Source of the DNA: Shewanella abyssi
GTDB lineage: Bacteria > Pseudomonadota > Gammaproteobacteria > Enterobacterales > Shewanellaceae
Reading direction: 5' to 3'
Assembly (NCBI RefSeq): GCF_023284025.1
Contig: NZ_JAKIKR010000013.1
Coordinates: 1-64,000 of the forward strand
Length of the DNA: 64,000 nucleotides
Numbering within the stretch: the first letter of the stretch is position 1; each line of letters starts with the position of its first letter. Both the position numbers and the translations under genes were made by a program. The notes beneath the pieces are model-generated. The model ran no database searches, was not told the origin of the DNA, and was given only the letters and a program-made list of their open reading frames with translations. This document shows, piece after piece, positions 44,830 to 54,854 of this stretch.

Positions 44830-45700
44830 TTGAATTACTCCATGATGATACGTCTTGCTCGATTAATTCATTGAGTAGTAGCATGTCTTCTCGATATATT
44901 TCAGCTAGCCTAGACTTTACACTTTCAGTCATTACAGGCTTACGACCTTTTTTGAATAAATAGGTATTAATAAAAGTTCTAACTTTATACGGAAAAATAG
45001 CAGACAGTAACTTCCTGAGCCACACTCGAGAATACAACCAAGCTACAACTTTATTTCTAGGCATCGAAAACTGATTATGACTAACGTTGGTATCTGCATG
45101 GCTTGCTTTTTGCACATCTAAAAAGCCAAATAAATCGTTCACAACAGATGGCGTATCGGCCTTAAGTTCTTCTTGCGTATATATTTTAATTTGTTCCCTT
45201 GGAAAAACATCTAAATACCGCTTAACTTGTTTACCATAAAGACCTAGTTCAACGTACTGTTGATAATACAATCCCATGTTTTTATGATTCCCTTTTTTAA
45301 AAACGATGTCTTCATAGGGCAGATCAACCAAGCCTAACTTTAAATCCATTAAATAGTGTGAATACCCTCTTGCAATTGGATCTCTTAAGACCATTATTAT
45401 TTTGCACTCAGGGTTATATTCATAAATAGACTTTGCTACATCAGGGTAAAACAAGTAGGAAACGCTGGCTTCGCCTTTGACTTGAACCTCATCACCTTTA
45501 GAGAAAAGTGCCTGATAAGCAGGGGCAGAATTCACTTTAAAATCAGCATAAAATAAATTCTGTTTCTCCAGCGCTTCGCAAGAAAAAAAGTTGATCTCTT
45601 TAGGTTCCGTCATAAATACCGATGGATTGGCACTCAAATAATGGTAAAGAGATGTTGTACCCGCTTTAGGGGCACCAACGATGATAAAGTCTGGTGACAT
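44822..45700 (-). CDS. PAPS-dependent sulfotransferase 1
   Basis: A cytoplasmic carbohydrate-type sulfotransferase of 292 residues. The 5'-phosphosulfate loop is IIVGAPKAGTTSLYHYL at the N-terminus and the 3'-phosphate region is VLRDPIARGYSHYLMDL. Family resemblance is to heparan sulfate N-/O-sulfotransferase-like bacterial proteins. It would use PAPS made by the cysD, cysN and cysC genes of the same operon to sulfate the repeat unit or polymer. Confidence 0.88.
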   Translation of the reverse strand: MSPDFIIVGAPKAGTTSLYHYLSANPSVFMTEPKEINFFSCEALEKQNLFYADFKVNSAPAYQALFSKGDEVQVKGEASVSYLFYPDVAKSIYEYNPECKIIMVLRDPIARGYSHYLMDLKLGLVDLPYEDIVFKKGNHKNMGLYYQQYVELGLYGKQVKRYLDVFPREQIKIYTQEELKADTPSVVNDLFGFLDVQKASHADTNVSHNQFSMPRNKVVAWLYSRVWLRKLLSAIFPYKVRTFINTYLFKKGRKPVMTESVKSRLAEIYREDMLLLNELIEQDVSSWSNSNA

Positions 45701-45850
45701 AAACGACCTTCAAGAAAAAATTATTAGAATAGAGCATCTCGGTAGAGATGTACTATCTATGATGATATTTATTTTTATACGTCAACTAGCATGTGTGAAT
45801 CATTGCAAAACATTAATGCTTACTAAAATAGCTAGGGAGATACGGGAGTA

Positions 45851-46852
45851 TTACTTTATACCCAATCTTTTAATAAGTGTGGCCTTGATGTTTTTCATTC
45901 TAGAAAGATTAAGTAAAATTGAAAGCGAGATCTTAAAAGGGAATGAAAATATAAATAAGGCTAACATAAAGTAATTTGGTTTTACATTCGATAGCTCATA
46001 ACCAAGTTCCCCCATCAAGTTACCATTTAATTTTTCACAAATATAAATTTCAGTATCTGTTAAAGATGAGTTTTCCCAAGTAGATAGCTTCTCAGGATTA
46101 ACACCCAAACTTTTAGAATCCGCACCTATAGAAGAGCCAACTTGTGGGATAGCTAACATTGAATCAGAATATTCCAGACTCAAAAAATCACAAATATTTA
46201 TAACTGTACTTTTGGGATTGAGAATTAAATCTTCAAATTTAACTGAAAGCAGATTATCACCATTGTAAGACAAACATTGTTCTACAGAAGACTTCCAAAT
46301 TGTTGAAACTGTGAATGGATGATAAAGAGACCAAGATCTAAGCGTTTCATATAAGGGCAAGTCAGTTAACCCTAAGAATTTTCTTTTCCATTTATTTTTT
46401 TGTGACAACATAATGGATCTAGGATCTCTCACCATATTAATAAATAGCGTATTACTAATATTTAAGTTTATCTCATTTAAATAATAAACGTTTTTCGGGG
46501 TTTGCTCGCAGGCTAACTCTTTTCCATACAAGCCAGAGTAATAATCCAAAAATGAAGAAAATACATTAGCAGGAGTTATCTTATCACTAGCTATTTTGAG
46601 CAATACCAACTTAGATTCATTGCTATATTGAGATATTTGATGCTGCTTAAAAAAGCTTTGTTTTTGTATCGCAAACAATTTATTCAATAAATGCAAAGCC
46701 CTTTCATTACTGAACACCGTGTTTAGATCGTCAGGGCTAATAATTGACTCTAAAAAATGGATTTCTTGAAATGTGTGAACCTTTTTATTATTGCCTAATA
46801 TACGACTAAGCATTGTCGTCCCGCTACGTGAATTCCCTACAACAAATATCAT
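45851..46852 (-). CDS. PAPS-dependent sulfotransferase 2
   Basis: A 333-residue sulfotransferase-family protein. The PAPS loop is MIFVVGNSRSGTTMLSRIL at the very N-terminus, and the 3'-phosphate motif is NMVRDPRSIMLSQKNKWK. It has an unusual hydrophobic C-terminus (YFMLALFIFSFPFKISLSILLNL) that could anchor it to the membrane. The gene is AT-rich compared with neighbours. It is not close to sulfotransferases 1 or 3 in sequence, so it likely modifies a different position. Confidence 0.85.
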   Translation of the reverse strand: MIFVVGNSRSGTTMLSRILGNNKKVHTFQEIHFLESIISPDDLNTVFSNERALHLLNKLFAIQKQSFFKQHQISQYSNESKLVLLKIASDKITPANVFSSFLDYYSGLYGKELACEQTPKNVYYLNEINLNISNTLFINMVRDPRSIMLSQKNKWKRKFLGLTDLPLYETLRSWSLYHPFTVSTIWKSSVEQCLSYNGDNLLSVKFEDLILNPKSTVINICDFLSLEYSDSMLAIPQVGSSIGADSKSLGVNPEKLSTWENSSLTDTEIYICEKLNGNLMGELGYELSNVKPNYFMLALFIFSFPFKISLSILLNLSRMKNIKATLIKRLGIK

Positions 46853-46995
46853 TTTACAATTATTCCTAAACTAGACCATGCATATGCGTTTTTTTGAAAA
46901 AGTAAATCAAACTTAATTTATCGCCTAAAATGTAAATAAAAAGACCAAAATTCAACTAATTAATGAACTCTTATCAAGCTAGTTTTATAGTCAAA

Positions 46996-47553
46996 TCAGA
47001 TTGCATTATCGCTTTCTTTCAAGTATGAAATCCAATGTTTTCCGACTTCCCTCTTACCGACAACCTTTGCAGGCACTCCCGCCACTATCGTGTAAGGCTC
47101 AACATCCGTAATTACCATTGCCCCCGCAGCAATAACGGCCCCCTCACCAACATGAAGACAACCTTTACCGTGTTTATTGCTAATGATTTGAGCTCCAGCT
47201 AAAATTTCCACATGATCACTGATAGTTATGTTAGGCCCCCCTAACGTTACACGCTGCAATATCGAACAATATTCACCCAACTTTGCAGTTGGATTTACAA
47301 CAAGCCCTCGTGCGTGTGAGAAACATAACCCCTTACCAGCCTCAACTCTCGGTCCAATCCAAACACCGTGAAGAAAATCATTTAGATTTGTAAATAGATA
47401 GGCAAGAGGCCTAAATAGGCGATACCGATAACACAACTGACTTAAGCGAAACAGCAGAAGCATTCTTATTTCAGGGTAATAAAAGTACTTAGCAAAGCCC
47501 GACCCCTTAACAAGCTGAAAAACCCTTATATCTTCTCTTATATTTGTAAACAT
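46996..47553 (-). CDS. Serine O-acetyltransferase-like hexapeptide acyltransferase
   Basis: A 185-residue left-handed beta-helix acyltransferase. The text GVWIGPRVEAGKGLCFSHARGLVVNP and ISNKHGKGCLHVGEGAVIAAGAMVITDVEPYTIVAGVPAKVVGKR is close to CysE-type and capsule O-acetyltransferases. In this setting O-acetylation of the polysaccharide is more likely than cysteine synthesis. The next gene downstream starts its neighbour relation with only one base between. Confidence 0.85.
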   Translation of the reverse strand: MFTNIREDIRVFQLVKGSGFAKYFYYPEIRMLLLFRLSQLCYRYRLFRPLAYLFTNLNDFLHGVWIGPRVEAGKGLCFSHARGLVVNPTAKLGEYCSILQRVTLGGPNITISDHVEILAGAQIISNKHGKGCLHVGEGAVIAAGAMVITDVEPYTIVAGVPAKVVGKREVGKHWISYLKESDNAI

Positions 47554-47554
47554 A

Positions 47555-48484
47555 TTAGAACCTCAAAAAATGGAATATACCTTTAACGTGCGCATAAAAA
47601 AGATCTATTCGGCGTTTATACAACCATTTAATCGACATAAATAGTGCTTGATAAGTCATCGGACACAAACGTTTTAAAGGAGGAAGAGTGTCCCATAGAA
47701 ATCTCATTTTATTTCTAGACATCCAATACACGGAAAATAGACTCCAATGCCCGTTAGAGCCACCTACCTTATGATAGATTTTGGACTTATCACTGACATC
47801 CAATCGAAAACCGTTATTTAAAACTCGCTGGCAAAACTCCAAGTCTTCGACATACATAAAATACTCTGCGTTAAGTAATCCTACTTTAGCAAAGGTCTTC
47901 GACGGAATAAGCCATAGACAACCACTAATAAAGCTAACCCGTTCTTTCATAGTTTGACCACGATCCAACTCATGGAAAAAAAAATGCTCTACTGCCCCAG
48001 TAATTGGATGGAACTTACCACCAAAAAACCATATACGATCTGGTTGGTCATGTAATAAAATTTTACAACTCGCAATACCAACTGAAGCATCGCTTTCACA
48101 ACATACTACCAGAGGCTCTAAAAAATCGCTCGTTACTATCGTGTCATTATTCAAAATAAGAACGTAATCGGCATCATCTGCTAGCGCAGATGTAATGCCA
48201 ATATTATTTCCACAACCATAGCCACCGTTATGCTCTGATTGTATCAATTGAATGGCAAGTGCACCTGAAACATAAGTATCATCCTTTGCAGAACAGGAAA
48301 AACCATTATTTAATAAAAAGCGTTGTATTTTCAAAACGGAATCATCTGTTGATTTGTTATCAACAACAATGATATTAAAATGACGATAGCTCACAGAAAA
48401 CAGGCTCTGTAAACACTCTAGGGTGTCATCAGCACCATTATAATTCAGTAAAATAATGCTAACTTTTGGTTGTACAGACAACAT
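47555..48484 (-). CDS. Family 2 glycosyltransferase (rhamnosyltransferase-like)
   Basis: A GT-A transferase of 309 residues. The N-terminus PKVSIILLNYNGADDTLECLQSL, then VVDNKSTDDS and YVLILNNDTIV, matches WbbL/RfbF-type rhamnosyltransferases that use dTDP-rhamnose. The ATG at 48484 has AAGGA six bases upstream and overlaps the 3' end of the Wzy-like gene by 26 bases; longer starts lie deeper inside that gene. Confidence 0.9.
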   Translation of the reverse strand: MLSVQPKVSIILLNYNGADDTLECLQSLFSVSYRHFNIIVVDNKSTDDSVLKIQRFLLNNGFSCSAKDDTYVSGALAIQLIQSEHNGGYGCGNNIGITSALADDADYVLILNNDTIVTSDFLEPLVVCCESDASVGIASCKILLHDQPDRIWFFGGKFHPITGAVEHFFFHELDRGQTMKERVSFISGCLWLIPSKTFAKVGLLNAEYFMYVEDLEFCQRVLNNGFRLDVSDKSKIYHKVGGSNGHWSLFSVYWMSRNKMRFLWDTLPPLKRLCPMTYQALFMSIKWLYKRRIDLFYAHVKGIFHFLRF

Positions 48485-49736
48485 GGTTTTCCTTTTCATT
48501 ATTCTCAACAAATGCGAATAATATAAATAACGGTAGTAACAGTGTGAAGATCTGAAAAAAGGGTACACTTTGCTGAGGTGTTAATAAGACAAAGACAAGC
48601 ATATAACGAATAGCATTAATGAAGTCATTGTCTATCTTCATGGTTTTGTGAAGCAACTTCAATACCATAAAAGTTGGATAAGCCCACAAAAATATTATCC
48701 CAAAAAGACCATATTGAAAAAAACCACCTAACCAGCCAATATCGGATGGGTAAAAATAGCTAAAATAAGTTGACCAACCATCATTAAATTGATTGCTGAC
48801 ATTACCGGCACCAAAGAGCATGGCATATGGGTTAGCCGTAAAGTAATCAATAACAGTATTCGCAGTCCAAATTCGAGCATTAGAAGACATATCAGAGCCT
48901 TCTTTACCAGAGAACACCGTATTAAACATTTCGGCAAAGAAGCTTACTTTACTTAATAGCAAATCAGGCATTAATAGCAAGAACAACGACATTGAAAAAG
49001 CCAGAACAGTTGAACTCACTAACGCATAAAAAATAAAACGATTTAAACCAGCATTAAAAATAAAATAGCAGGCCATCACCAGTAGGCTAACGATTAAATA
49101 TGTCCGGCCACCATTTAGGAAAACAATATAACTTAAAAATAACAAGGTCAGACACAAGTAGCTAAATTTTTTGAAAGTGAAAAGCTTAATGAAAAAATAG
49201 ATCAAACCAAACTTAATGAAAAATTCAACGAAATGAAACCTAACCCCTCTTGATTCAGTGATTTTGCCAAATCCAACGCCATCATCATTAGCCCAGGGCT
49301 CTACAAAAAAGTAGAAGGAGCAGTAAATGATTAAGCTTGCAACAGCAATAAATACAAAGATATTTTCCAACTCATAAAATTTTATACGCTTTGTTATTAG
49401 CAGATAGTAAATAGATAGCGCCGCAGATATTACAAACCAGTTACGTTCGGAAAGTAAACCTAATAATAATGGTTGACCGAAATTTATTTTAGTTGAAAAT
49501 GCGGATATCACAGGGATAATAAACATCAAAACCGCAAAGTATGCGACGCAATTCTGAGCAACCGATCTATTGACGAATAAGTGCACATAGTAAACAATTA
49601 CAAATGCTAAGGTACACACTAAGAAGACACTTTGTACAACTGTAAAAATCGGCTCTAACGGCGTTGATTGATACATCTTTAAAGATAAAAATAATAACAC
49701 TAAGATGTATATATATGCGACTTTAATTTTTTTCAT
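48459..49736 (-). CDS. Wzy-like O-antigen/capsule polymerase
   Basis: A 425-residue polytopic membrane protein with about ten to twelve hydrophobic segments and a periplasmic loop (about 260-330, KEGSDMSSNARIWTANTVIDYF, GAGNVSNQFNDGW). Low sequence conservation, many helices and position between flippase and transferases are the usual signs of Wzy. It would join repeat units in the periplasm, with chain length set by the Wzc at 59379-61571. Distinct from the polymerase at 13862-15112. Confidence 0.82.
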   Translation of the reverse strand: MKKIKVAYIYILVLLFLSLKMYQSTPLEPIFTVVQSVFLVCTLAFVIVYYVHLFVNRSVAQNCVAYFAVLMFIIPVISAFSTKINFGQPLLLGLLSERNWFVISAALSIYYLLITKRIKFYELENIFVFIAVASLIIYCSFYFFVEPWANDDGVGFGKITESRGVRFHFVEFFIKFGLIYFFIKLFTFKKFSYLCLTLLFLSYIVFLNGGRTYLIVSLLVMACYFIFNAGLNRFIFYALVSSTVLAFSMSLFLLLMPDLLLSKVSFFAEMFNTVFSGKEGSDMSSNARIWTANTVIDYFTANPYAMLFGAGNVSNQFNDGWSTYFSYFYPSDIGWLGGFFQYGLFGIIFLWAYPTFMVLKLLHKTMKIDNDFINAIRYMLVFVLLTPQQSVPFFQIFTLLLPLFILFAFVENNEKENHVVCTTKS

Positions 49737-49945
49737 ATTTAATTCTATTATTGGGCGGCCTTACCGAGTAGCTTAAAAATAGCCTAACCATGTGACTCTG
49801 CTCAATGGTGGGTTAAAACCCACTAATGTAGGTGGACAATATACTAAACACAAAAAAGAAAATTTAATAAAACCCTCAAAAAAGGCAATGAGTTAACACG
49901 GAGTAACTCGACTCTGGGCATTAGCATATACTATTAGTTCGCAAA

Positions 49946-50695
49946 TCATCGATTTAACTCATAACCTAATAATTTAAAATCTTTTTTGTATATTTCATTT
50001 ACCACGCCATACATTTTTTTTGAATAAATTTCACTCAAATTTATTCGTTGAGTGCTGGTAACATTTTTTCTAGAGAAAACAATTTTTTTCCCTATTGCTT
50101 CCGATAAAAAGAATTCCACATCTTGGATTTTTTCTAAATAACCAATATAATCACAAATTCTACTTTCGCCGTCATAAATAAACTTAAATTGAGGTATAAA
50201 ATGTTCTGCATAACAATCAACAGCATTTTGTAACCCACCATTCAGCACAAAGTCTTCAAAAGAGTTATATTTGGAAATATAAAGATCCCGCCATACCTTA
50301 TCTCCAGGATTCATACCTCCTCTCTTCAAATATATGTATGCAGAGTAAAGCCTTTCATAAGGGTTTCTTACAATTGTAAACGTAAACGCATTCTTGAATC
50401 TATCTGGGTCTTCATTGAAATAATCTAACGCGGTCGCATGGTGCGATTTATCTATATTATATAAAGCCTTAACAATAGACATACCTGCAGCCTTGGGAAT
50501 ATGTAAAAATACGACTTTATTATTATAATCAAAGAAAAGCTTTCTATTTGAATAATCTAGAGGTTTTTTGAGCTTCGCAGCACTCTGGATTTTATGCTTA
50601 ATTCTAAAATATACAATACTTTGCCCCAAACCCACCTTAAATATAAAGGTTTTGACCAGTTTTTTAAGGTTTTTTTTTATACGTATTAATATCAT
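49946..50695 (-). CDS. Sulfotransferase family 2 protein (sulfotransferase 3)
   Basis: A 249-residue protein of the Sulfotransfer_2 group. The PAPS loop is KVVFLHIPKAAGMSIVKAL, followed by FTFTIVRNPYERLYSAYIYL for the 3'-phosphate. This group includes chondroitin- and heparan-type sulfotransferases and bacterial capsule enzymes. The gene is strongly AT-rich. Third sulfotransferase of the operon, suggesting two or three sulfate positions per repeat. Confidence 0.87.
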   Translation of the reverse strand: MILIRIKKNLKKLVKTFIFKVGLGQSIVYFRIKHKIQSAAKLKKPLDYSNRKLFFDYNNKVVFLHIPKAAGMSIVKALYNIDKSHHATALDYFNEDPDRFKNAFTFTIVRNPYERLYSAYIYLKRGGMNPGDKVWRDLYISKYNSFEDFVLNGGLQNAVDCYAEHFIPQFKFIYDGESRICDYIGYLEKIQDVEFFLSEAIGKKIVFSRKNVTSTQRINLSEIYSKKMYGVVNEIYKKDFKLLGYELNR

Positions 50696-50851
50696 TCTTT
50701 AGTCCGTCTTAAACATATCATTGATCAATTCGATCTAATGAACGCTACTGGTTTAAAATACTCGCTATGGTAATCACATCAATAACTAGCACTTTCATCG
50801 AAATTTATTTTATTAAAAATAGAATTTAACACTCTGAAATAGACCTTTTTG

Positions 50852-51415
50852 CTATATGAATGGCAAACTATTTTCACTTGGTTTATATTTTAAATTTCTA
50901 TTTCTATCTGAAATATACTTTGCAGGAACACCTCCAACCACAGTATATGGCTTGATGTCCTTTGTCACAACAGCACCAGCAGCGACTACAGCACCTTCGC
51001 CAATCACTACACCAGGCAATACAATAGCCCGAGCCGAAATCCAAGCAAAATCGCCTATTACTACGGGCCCGCCTTCAGAACTGAAATATTGACAGTTGAA
51101 ATCATGCTGCATTGACCAGATCATTACTTCTGAACTTAAATTCACATTATTGCCAATCTTTATTCCATTTCGGCCATCTAAGGTTGCACCATGCCCAATA
51201 ACCGTACCATTGCCAATCGAGATATTACTAGGGCGTCTTATATGGAACTTGCTATATATAACGGCGCCATCAAACTTCATGCCCATAATTCTTAGCATAA
51301 TATTTCTGATTGTACGAATAGGAATGTACGAGATTACCCCTAGCATAATCCATACTATTGATGTTCTTAGCCGCCTCAATATTGATTTAATATATTTGGG
51401 GAATGTTGGTTTCAT
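50852..51415 (-). CDS. Hexapeptide acyltransferase (WcaF/maltose O-acetyltransferase type)
   Basis: A 187-residue left-handed beta-helix acetyltransferase. The hexapeptide turns [30 protein letters not shown] and [32 protein letters not shown] end in [15 protein letters not shown]. It has a hydrophobic N-terminal stretch. Probably O-acetylates a sugar of the capsule. A short relic of a related gene follows on its upstream side at 51514-51648. Confidence 0.88.
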   Translation of the reverse strand: MKPTFPKYIKSILRRLRTSIVWIMLGVISYIPIRTIRNIMLRIMGMKFDGAVIYSKFHIRRPSNISIGNGTVIGHGATLDGRNGIKIGNNVNLSSEVMIWSMQHDFNCQYFSSEGGPVVIGDFAWISARAIVLPGVVIGEGAVVAAGAVVTKDIKPYTVVGGVPAKYISDRNRNLKYKPSENSLPFI

Positions 51416-51809
51416 GTTTATTTACTCTGAGTTAAATTGATGCGATTTATGTTAATTGTACCTTAAAATCAATGCGATACTCACCCTCCACGAAAGCATG
51501 AGCATACCTCTAGCTACTTCTTTATTTTCTTCTTTTTAGTTTTAATTTCAGGTTCCCCACCAACGAGACAAAATGGCGGAACACCTGCAGTAACAACGAC
51601 ATTTGCAGCAACAATAGAGCCCGTACCTATATGCACGCTTTGGGGTATGTATTAATAACACTTTCGTATTGACATTACAAAATGGGCGCTCTTTGCCATA
51701 ATCTAAATAACTTTCAGTGTTAGTTATTTGGATTGTTTATTTTTTAATAATATGATACTCCCATAACCTTCGATACCAAAAAATGACAGAAGCATCATTA
51801 TCATTTTTT
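51416..51809. other. Gap carrying an acyltransferase relic
   Basis: A gap of about 390 bases between the acyltransferase and wzx. Bases 51514-51648 encode the tail of a third hexapeptide acyltransferase. The rest is AT-rich and I see no gene or clear terminator in it. Confidence 0.6.
51514..51648 (-). pseudogene. C-terminal remnant of a hexapeptide acyltransferase
   Basis: On the minus strand about 40 codons read IPQSVHIGTGSIVAANVVV then TAGVPPFCLVGGEPEIK and a lysine-rich end before a stop. This is the typical last turn and exit of a hexapeptide acetyltransferase. An in-frame TAA lies two codons before the recognisable part, and there is no start, so it is a truncated gene left after a deletion or exchange. 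Confidence 0.75.
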
Positions 51810-53084
51810 TCATTTCAACATCAGCCAAGTTTTTAATTTTGTCAGTTTCCAAACATCAATTGCCATTAAAACATTCCAACACACTAGACTCAATGAGACC
51901 GCTATTGCAGCGCCGATAGCACCATACATAGGAATAAGGACAGCAAGCAGTATTAAATTCAGTAGTAATGTAATAAATAGGGATTTTAATGTGCTTTTTT
52001 CATTTCCGGTCATATTCAACACTAACCCGACCGACCCCATTAACACGTTGACCAATTGACCAAAACATAGAATAACCAAAATTGGATAAGCCGCTAAATA
52101 GTCTTTACCAAACAATAAACTAATCGCAAATTCACCGAATATGATAAGAAAAAAGATGATAGGTAATGAAACTAACGAACTTAACCGTACACTTTTTGTT
52201 AATAACGCTTGAGTCTCCTGTAGATCTCCTTTTTTATATAAGCGGGCAATATTAGGCATGATAACCGCATTAACCGAATGTAGACCTAATGCAATTAAAG
52301 CAACCGCCTGCATCGCAACTTTAAAATAGGCCACAGATTCATTATCAACTAACCAACCTAGTAACACACTGGCCAACTCAGTATTTAATGTAGCAATAAA
52401 AGTCATGATGGTGAATGGCAACAATGAAGCATACCACTTTTTTATAGTATATTCAGGCGCACATTTATGAGCATTCGATTTGATTGTATTGTTTAATAAG
52501 ATAGCACTGACAAAAAAAGCAAATAATGAAGCCAATATAGAAATATTAATTAGCTTGCTGCCGGTTAATTCAACACCATAAAAAATATAGAAACACAAAA
52601 TGACTAATGTAAGCGCAGGTGCAAATATTTGCACTGGTAATTGTGCCAGAATAGGTTGCCTAAAACCGTTTAATACAGCCCCCTGCTGAGTTAATACCCC
52701 CTTTAAAGGTATTAATAAAATGGCAACCCACAACAGATCCGATACTGCCACCTTGAAAAAATCAAAGTACAAGCCTAAGTACATACACATCATAATAATG
52801 AGTGAAAGCACAAGCACATAAACGCGCGACCAGTTAATAACCCCGGCTAAAAGTGCCCACTTTTCTTCTAAATGAAAATGGGCAATTTCTCTTACAAGTA
52901 AGTTAGGCAACCCCGCTATAACCGGTAAGGTAGCCATGGCAATAATTGCTAATGTAAAGCTATATAAACCAAACTGTTCAGGGCCTAGGTAACGGGCAAA
53001 TATAACACCCGTTACCATAGCCAATCCACGACTGATTAACATGACCCCAGCTGTGCCTGTGAATTTTTTAAGTAATGAACTCAC
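51810..53084 (-). CDS. Wzx-like polysaccharide flippase
   Basis: A 424-residue member of the polysaccharide transport family with about twelve membrane segments. The N-terminus SSLLKKFTGTAGVMLISRGLAMVTGVIFARYLGPEQFGLYSFTLA is diagnostic. It would flip the finished lipid-linked repeat to the periplasm for the Wzy-like protein. It follows the DHH gene with a three-base gap, so translation may be coupled. Confidence 0.92.
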   Translation of the reverse strand: MSSLLKKFTGTAGVMLISRGLAMVTGVIFARYLGPEQFGLYSFTLAIIAMATLPVIAGLPNLLVREIAHFHLEEKWALLAGVINWSRVYVLVLSLIIMMCMYLGLYFDFFKVAVSDLLWVAILLIPLKGVLTQQGAVLNGFRQPILAQLPVQIFAPALTLVILCFYIFYGVELTGSKLINISILASLFAFFVSAILLNNTIKSNAHKCAPEYTIKKWYASLLPFTIMTFIATLNTELASVLLGWLVDNESVAYFKVAMQAVALIALGLHSVNAVIMPNIARLYKKGDLQETQALLTKSVRLSSLVSLPIIFFLIIFGEFAISLLFGKDYLAAYPILVILCFGQLVNVLMGSVGLVLNMTGNEKSTLKSLFITLLLNLILLAVLIPMYGAIGAAIAVSLSLVCWNVLMAIDVWKLTKLKTWLMLK

Positions 53085-53087
53085 ACA

Positions 53088-54068
53088 CTATGCCTTCTCG
53101 TTATTCTGACATTTATTATAAAACTTATTTAATGCATCAATAAAATTAGCTTTATCAAATTGTTGCAGTGCATTAATCCCTGCAGCCGCCTTTCTACCAC
53201 CACCGGTTGCAAATTGACTACACACTTCATCAGCGCCAGCTTTATTCGTTAATGGTGCTCTTACACTCACTAAATAGGTACCATCTTGATTTTCGGTTAA
53301 CACCCCGTGAGCTTTACTTGGGTTTTGGTTCGCGAGTTCATTACCGTAGACGCCGCTAATACGGCGGCACCATGCTTGACTGCCAAGTAGGTAAACGGTT
53401 GCTGTTGGTGTGTCGCTAAAAGGCTTTATGGCTAATGCCTTTGCCATATCGGATGCATATGCTTGTTTTAGCTTTTGATACGGTGAATTGTCGGTGCTTA
53501 TGGCATCAAATGGGTTATCGAACGCTAATAACTGCAGGTAAAGTGCTTTTGGGTCAAAGTGTAAATCAGCTACTGATGCGCCATAGCCGTTATAATTAAT
53601 TAAAATACCAAACTCTTGTAACAGTGCTGTTTGCTTAGGTGTTAACCCTTCATCTTTTGCTAACAGCTCTGCTGCGGCATTCATGTTGTCGCCAAATGCG
53701 GCAGTAATTGCCCATAAACGGTATTTTCCGTTTAAGTATTTATCGACCAGTAACGATGTACAGATATTTGGGTCTAAATCGATAGTAGCGCTTAAATTTA
53801 GGTTTGTTGGTATATCGCCTGCTCGGTGGTGGTCAAAGTATTGCACCTCGGCACCTGCATCTAAAGCCTGGGTTAGCCCTTGCTGATTTTTTTCCATTGA
53901 TATATCTAATACGGTGACTTTGTCATCTTTACTAAACGTATGCTGATTCATTAGGCTGATATCGCGCTTTATGCCTGTGACTAATGTTGCCTCACGGGGC
54001 TCTGCTAAGCGAAGTTGCAGTAAAGCGATGATACCGTCTGCATCACCGTTAAAAATATCGTAATTCAT
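53088..54068 (-). CDS. DHH-family phosphoesterase-like protein
   Basis: A 326-residue protein with the DHH superfamily motifs: FNGDADGIIALLQL at the N-terminus, VLDISMEKN, YFDHHRAGDIP (the DHH motif) and a C-terminal DHHA1-like end with FATGGGRKAAAGINALQQF. Relatives include NrnA-type enzymes that hydrolyse pAp and short RNA. It lies between cysC and wzx in a sulfation operon; sulfotransferases release pAp, so pAp clearance is an attractive role. That role is inferred from context; binding of a sugar-phosphate or another diester is equally possible. Confidence 0.8.
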   Translation of the reverse strand: MNYDIFNGDADGIIALLQLRLAEPREATLVTGIKRDISLMNQHTFSKDDKVTVLDISMEKNQQGLTQALDAGAEVQYFDHHRAGDIPTNLNLSATIDLDPNICTSLLVDKYLNGKYRLWAITAAFGDNMNAAAELLAKDEGLTPKQTALLQEFGILINYNGYGASVADLHFDPKALYLQLLAFDNPFDAISTDNSPYQKLKQAYASDMAKALAIKPFSDTPTATVYLLGSQAWCRRISGVYGNELANQNPSKAHGVLTENQDGTYLVSVRAPLTNKAGADEVCSQFATGGGRKAAAGINALQQFDKANFIDALNKFYNKCQNNEKA

Positions 54069-54131
54069 TTTATTCTCTTGTACCTAGTGATGTATGGATA
54101 AGGCCAATTAATACTCTTTTATTCGTTATTG

Positions 54132-54770
54132 CTAGCCGGCTAGGTAATCATTTGCTCTTAGGTAATCAATGACCTGTACTGCACAGGCTTGCACTGATTT
54201 ATCGGCTGTTTTTACCTGAATTTCAGGGTTTACGGGCAACTCATAGCTTGAGTCGATACCGGTAAAGTTTTTTATTTCACCTGCACGGGCTTTTTTATAT
54301 AAGCCTTTCGGGTCGCGGGACTCACAAACTTCAAGCGGGGTATCGATAAAGACTTCAATAAATTCCCCATTGCCAAGTTGCGCCCTTACCATCTCTCTGT
54401 CTTTGATAAATGGCGAGATAAATGCAGTGGACACCAGTAAACCTGCATCCACGAACAACTTTGATACCTCACCGATACGGCGGATATTTTCTACTCTGTC
54501 GGTATCGGTAAAACTAAGGTCACCATTTAAGCCATGACGCACATTATCACCATCAAGAACGTAGGTTTTACAACCGATGTCATGCAGCATCTTATCAACG
54601 GCATTGGCAACGGTTGATTTACCTGAACCACTTAAGCCGGTAAACCACAATACTGCAGGTTTATGGCCATTAAGTTTGACTCGCTGTTGATGGCTGACGC
54701 TGGCTAAATGCCACACTACATCAGATGACTTGTCTTCTGATTGTATATTTTGATAAGGAGTATCAGACAT
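54132..54770 (-). CDS. cysC: CysC adenylylsulfate kinase
   Basis: Phosphorylates APS to PAPS, the sulfate donor. Walker A is [16 protein letters not shown], then [38 protein letters not shown] and [19 protein letters not shown]. Length about 212 residues, slightly longer than usual at the N-terminus. The ATG at 54770 is preferred to a TTG seven codons earlier. It is part of cysD, cysN, permease, cysC in the capsule operon rather than in a cysteine operon. Confidence 0.95.
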   Translation of the reverse strand: MSDTPYQNIQSEDKSSDVVWHLASVSHQQRVKLNGHKPAVLWFTGLSGSGKSTVANAVDKMLHDIGCKTYVLDGDNVRHGLNGDLSFTDTDRVENIRRIGEVSKLFVDAGLLVSTAFISPFIKDREMVRAQLGNGEFIEVFIDTPLEVCESRDPKGLYKKARAGEIKNFTGIDSSYELPVNPEIQVKTADKSVQACAVQVIDYLRANDYLAG

Positions 54771-54854
54771 AGGATTAGTTCCGTGGATCAAGATTAGACA
54801 TTAGCATAAATTCGTTCCTCGCATTAGCAAGGATGACATATATAAAGCTAAGAG

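Noticed and set aside
45681..45974. A 97-codon plus-strand frame between two sulfotransferase genes
   Set aside because: It lies antisense over the C-terminal coding end of sulfotransferase 2 and the start of sulfotransferase 1, with no ribosome site or known motif. Judged a shadow.
49809..49823. TGGGTT-AA-AACCCA palindrome between polymerase and sulfotransferase genes as a REP unit
   Set aside because: It resembles the island hairpins in shape but its stem differs and the GTAGG text is displaced; a single weak copy is not enough to call a REP.
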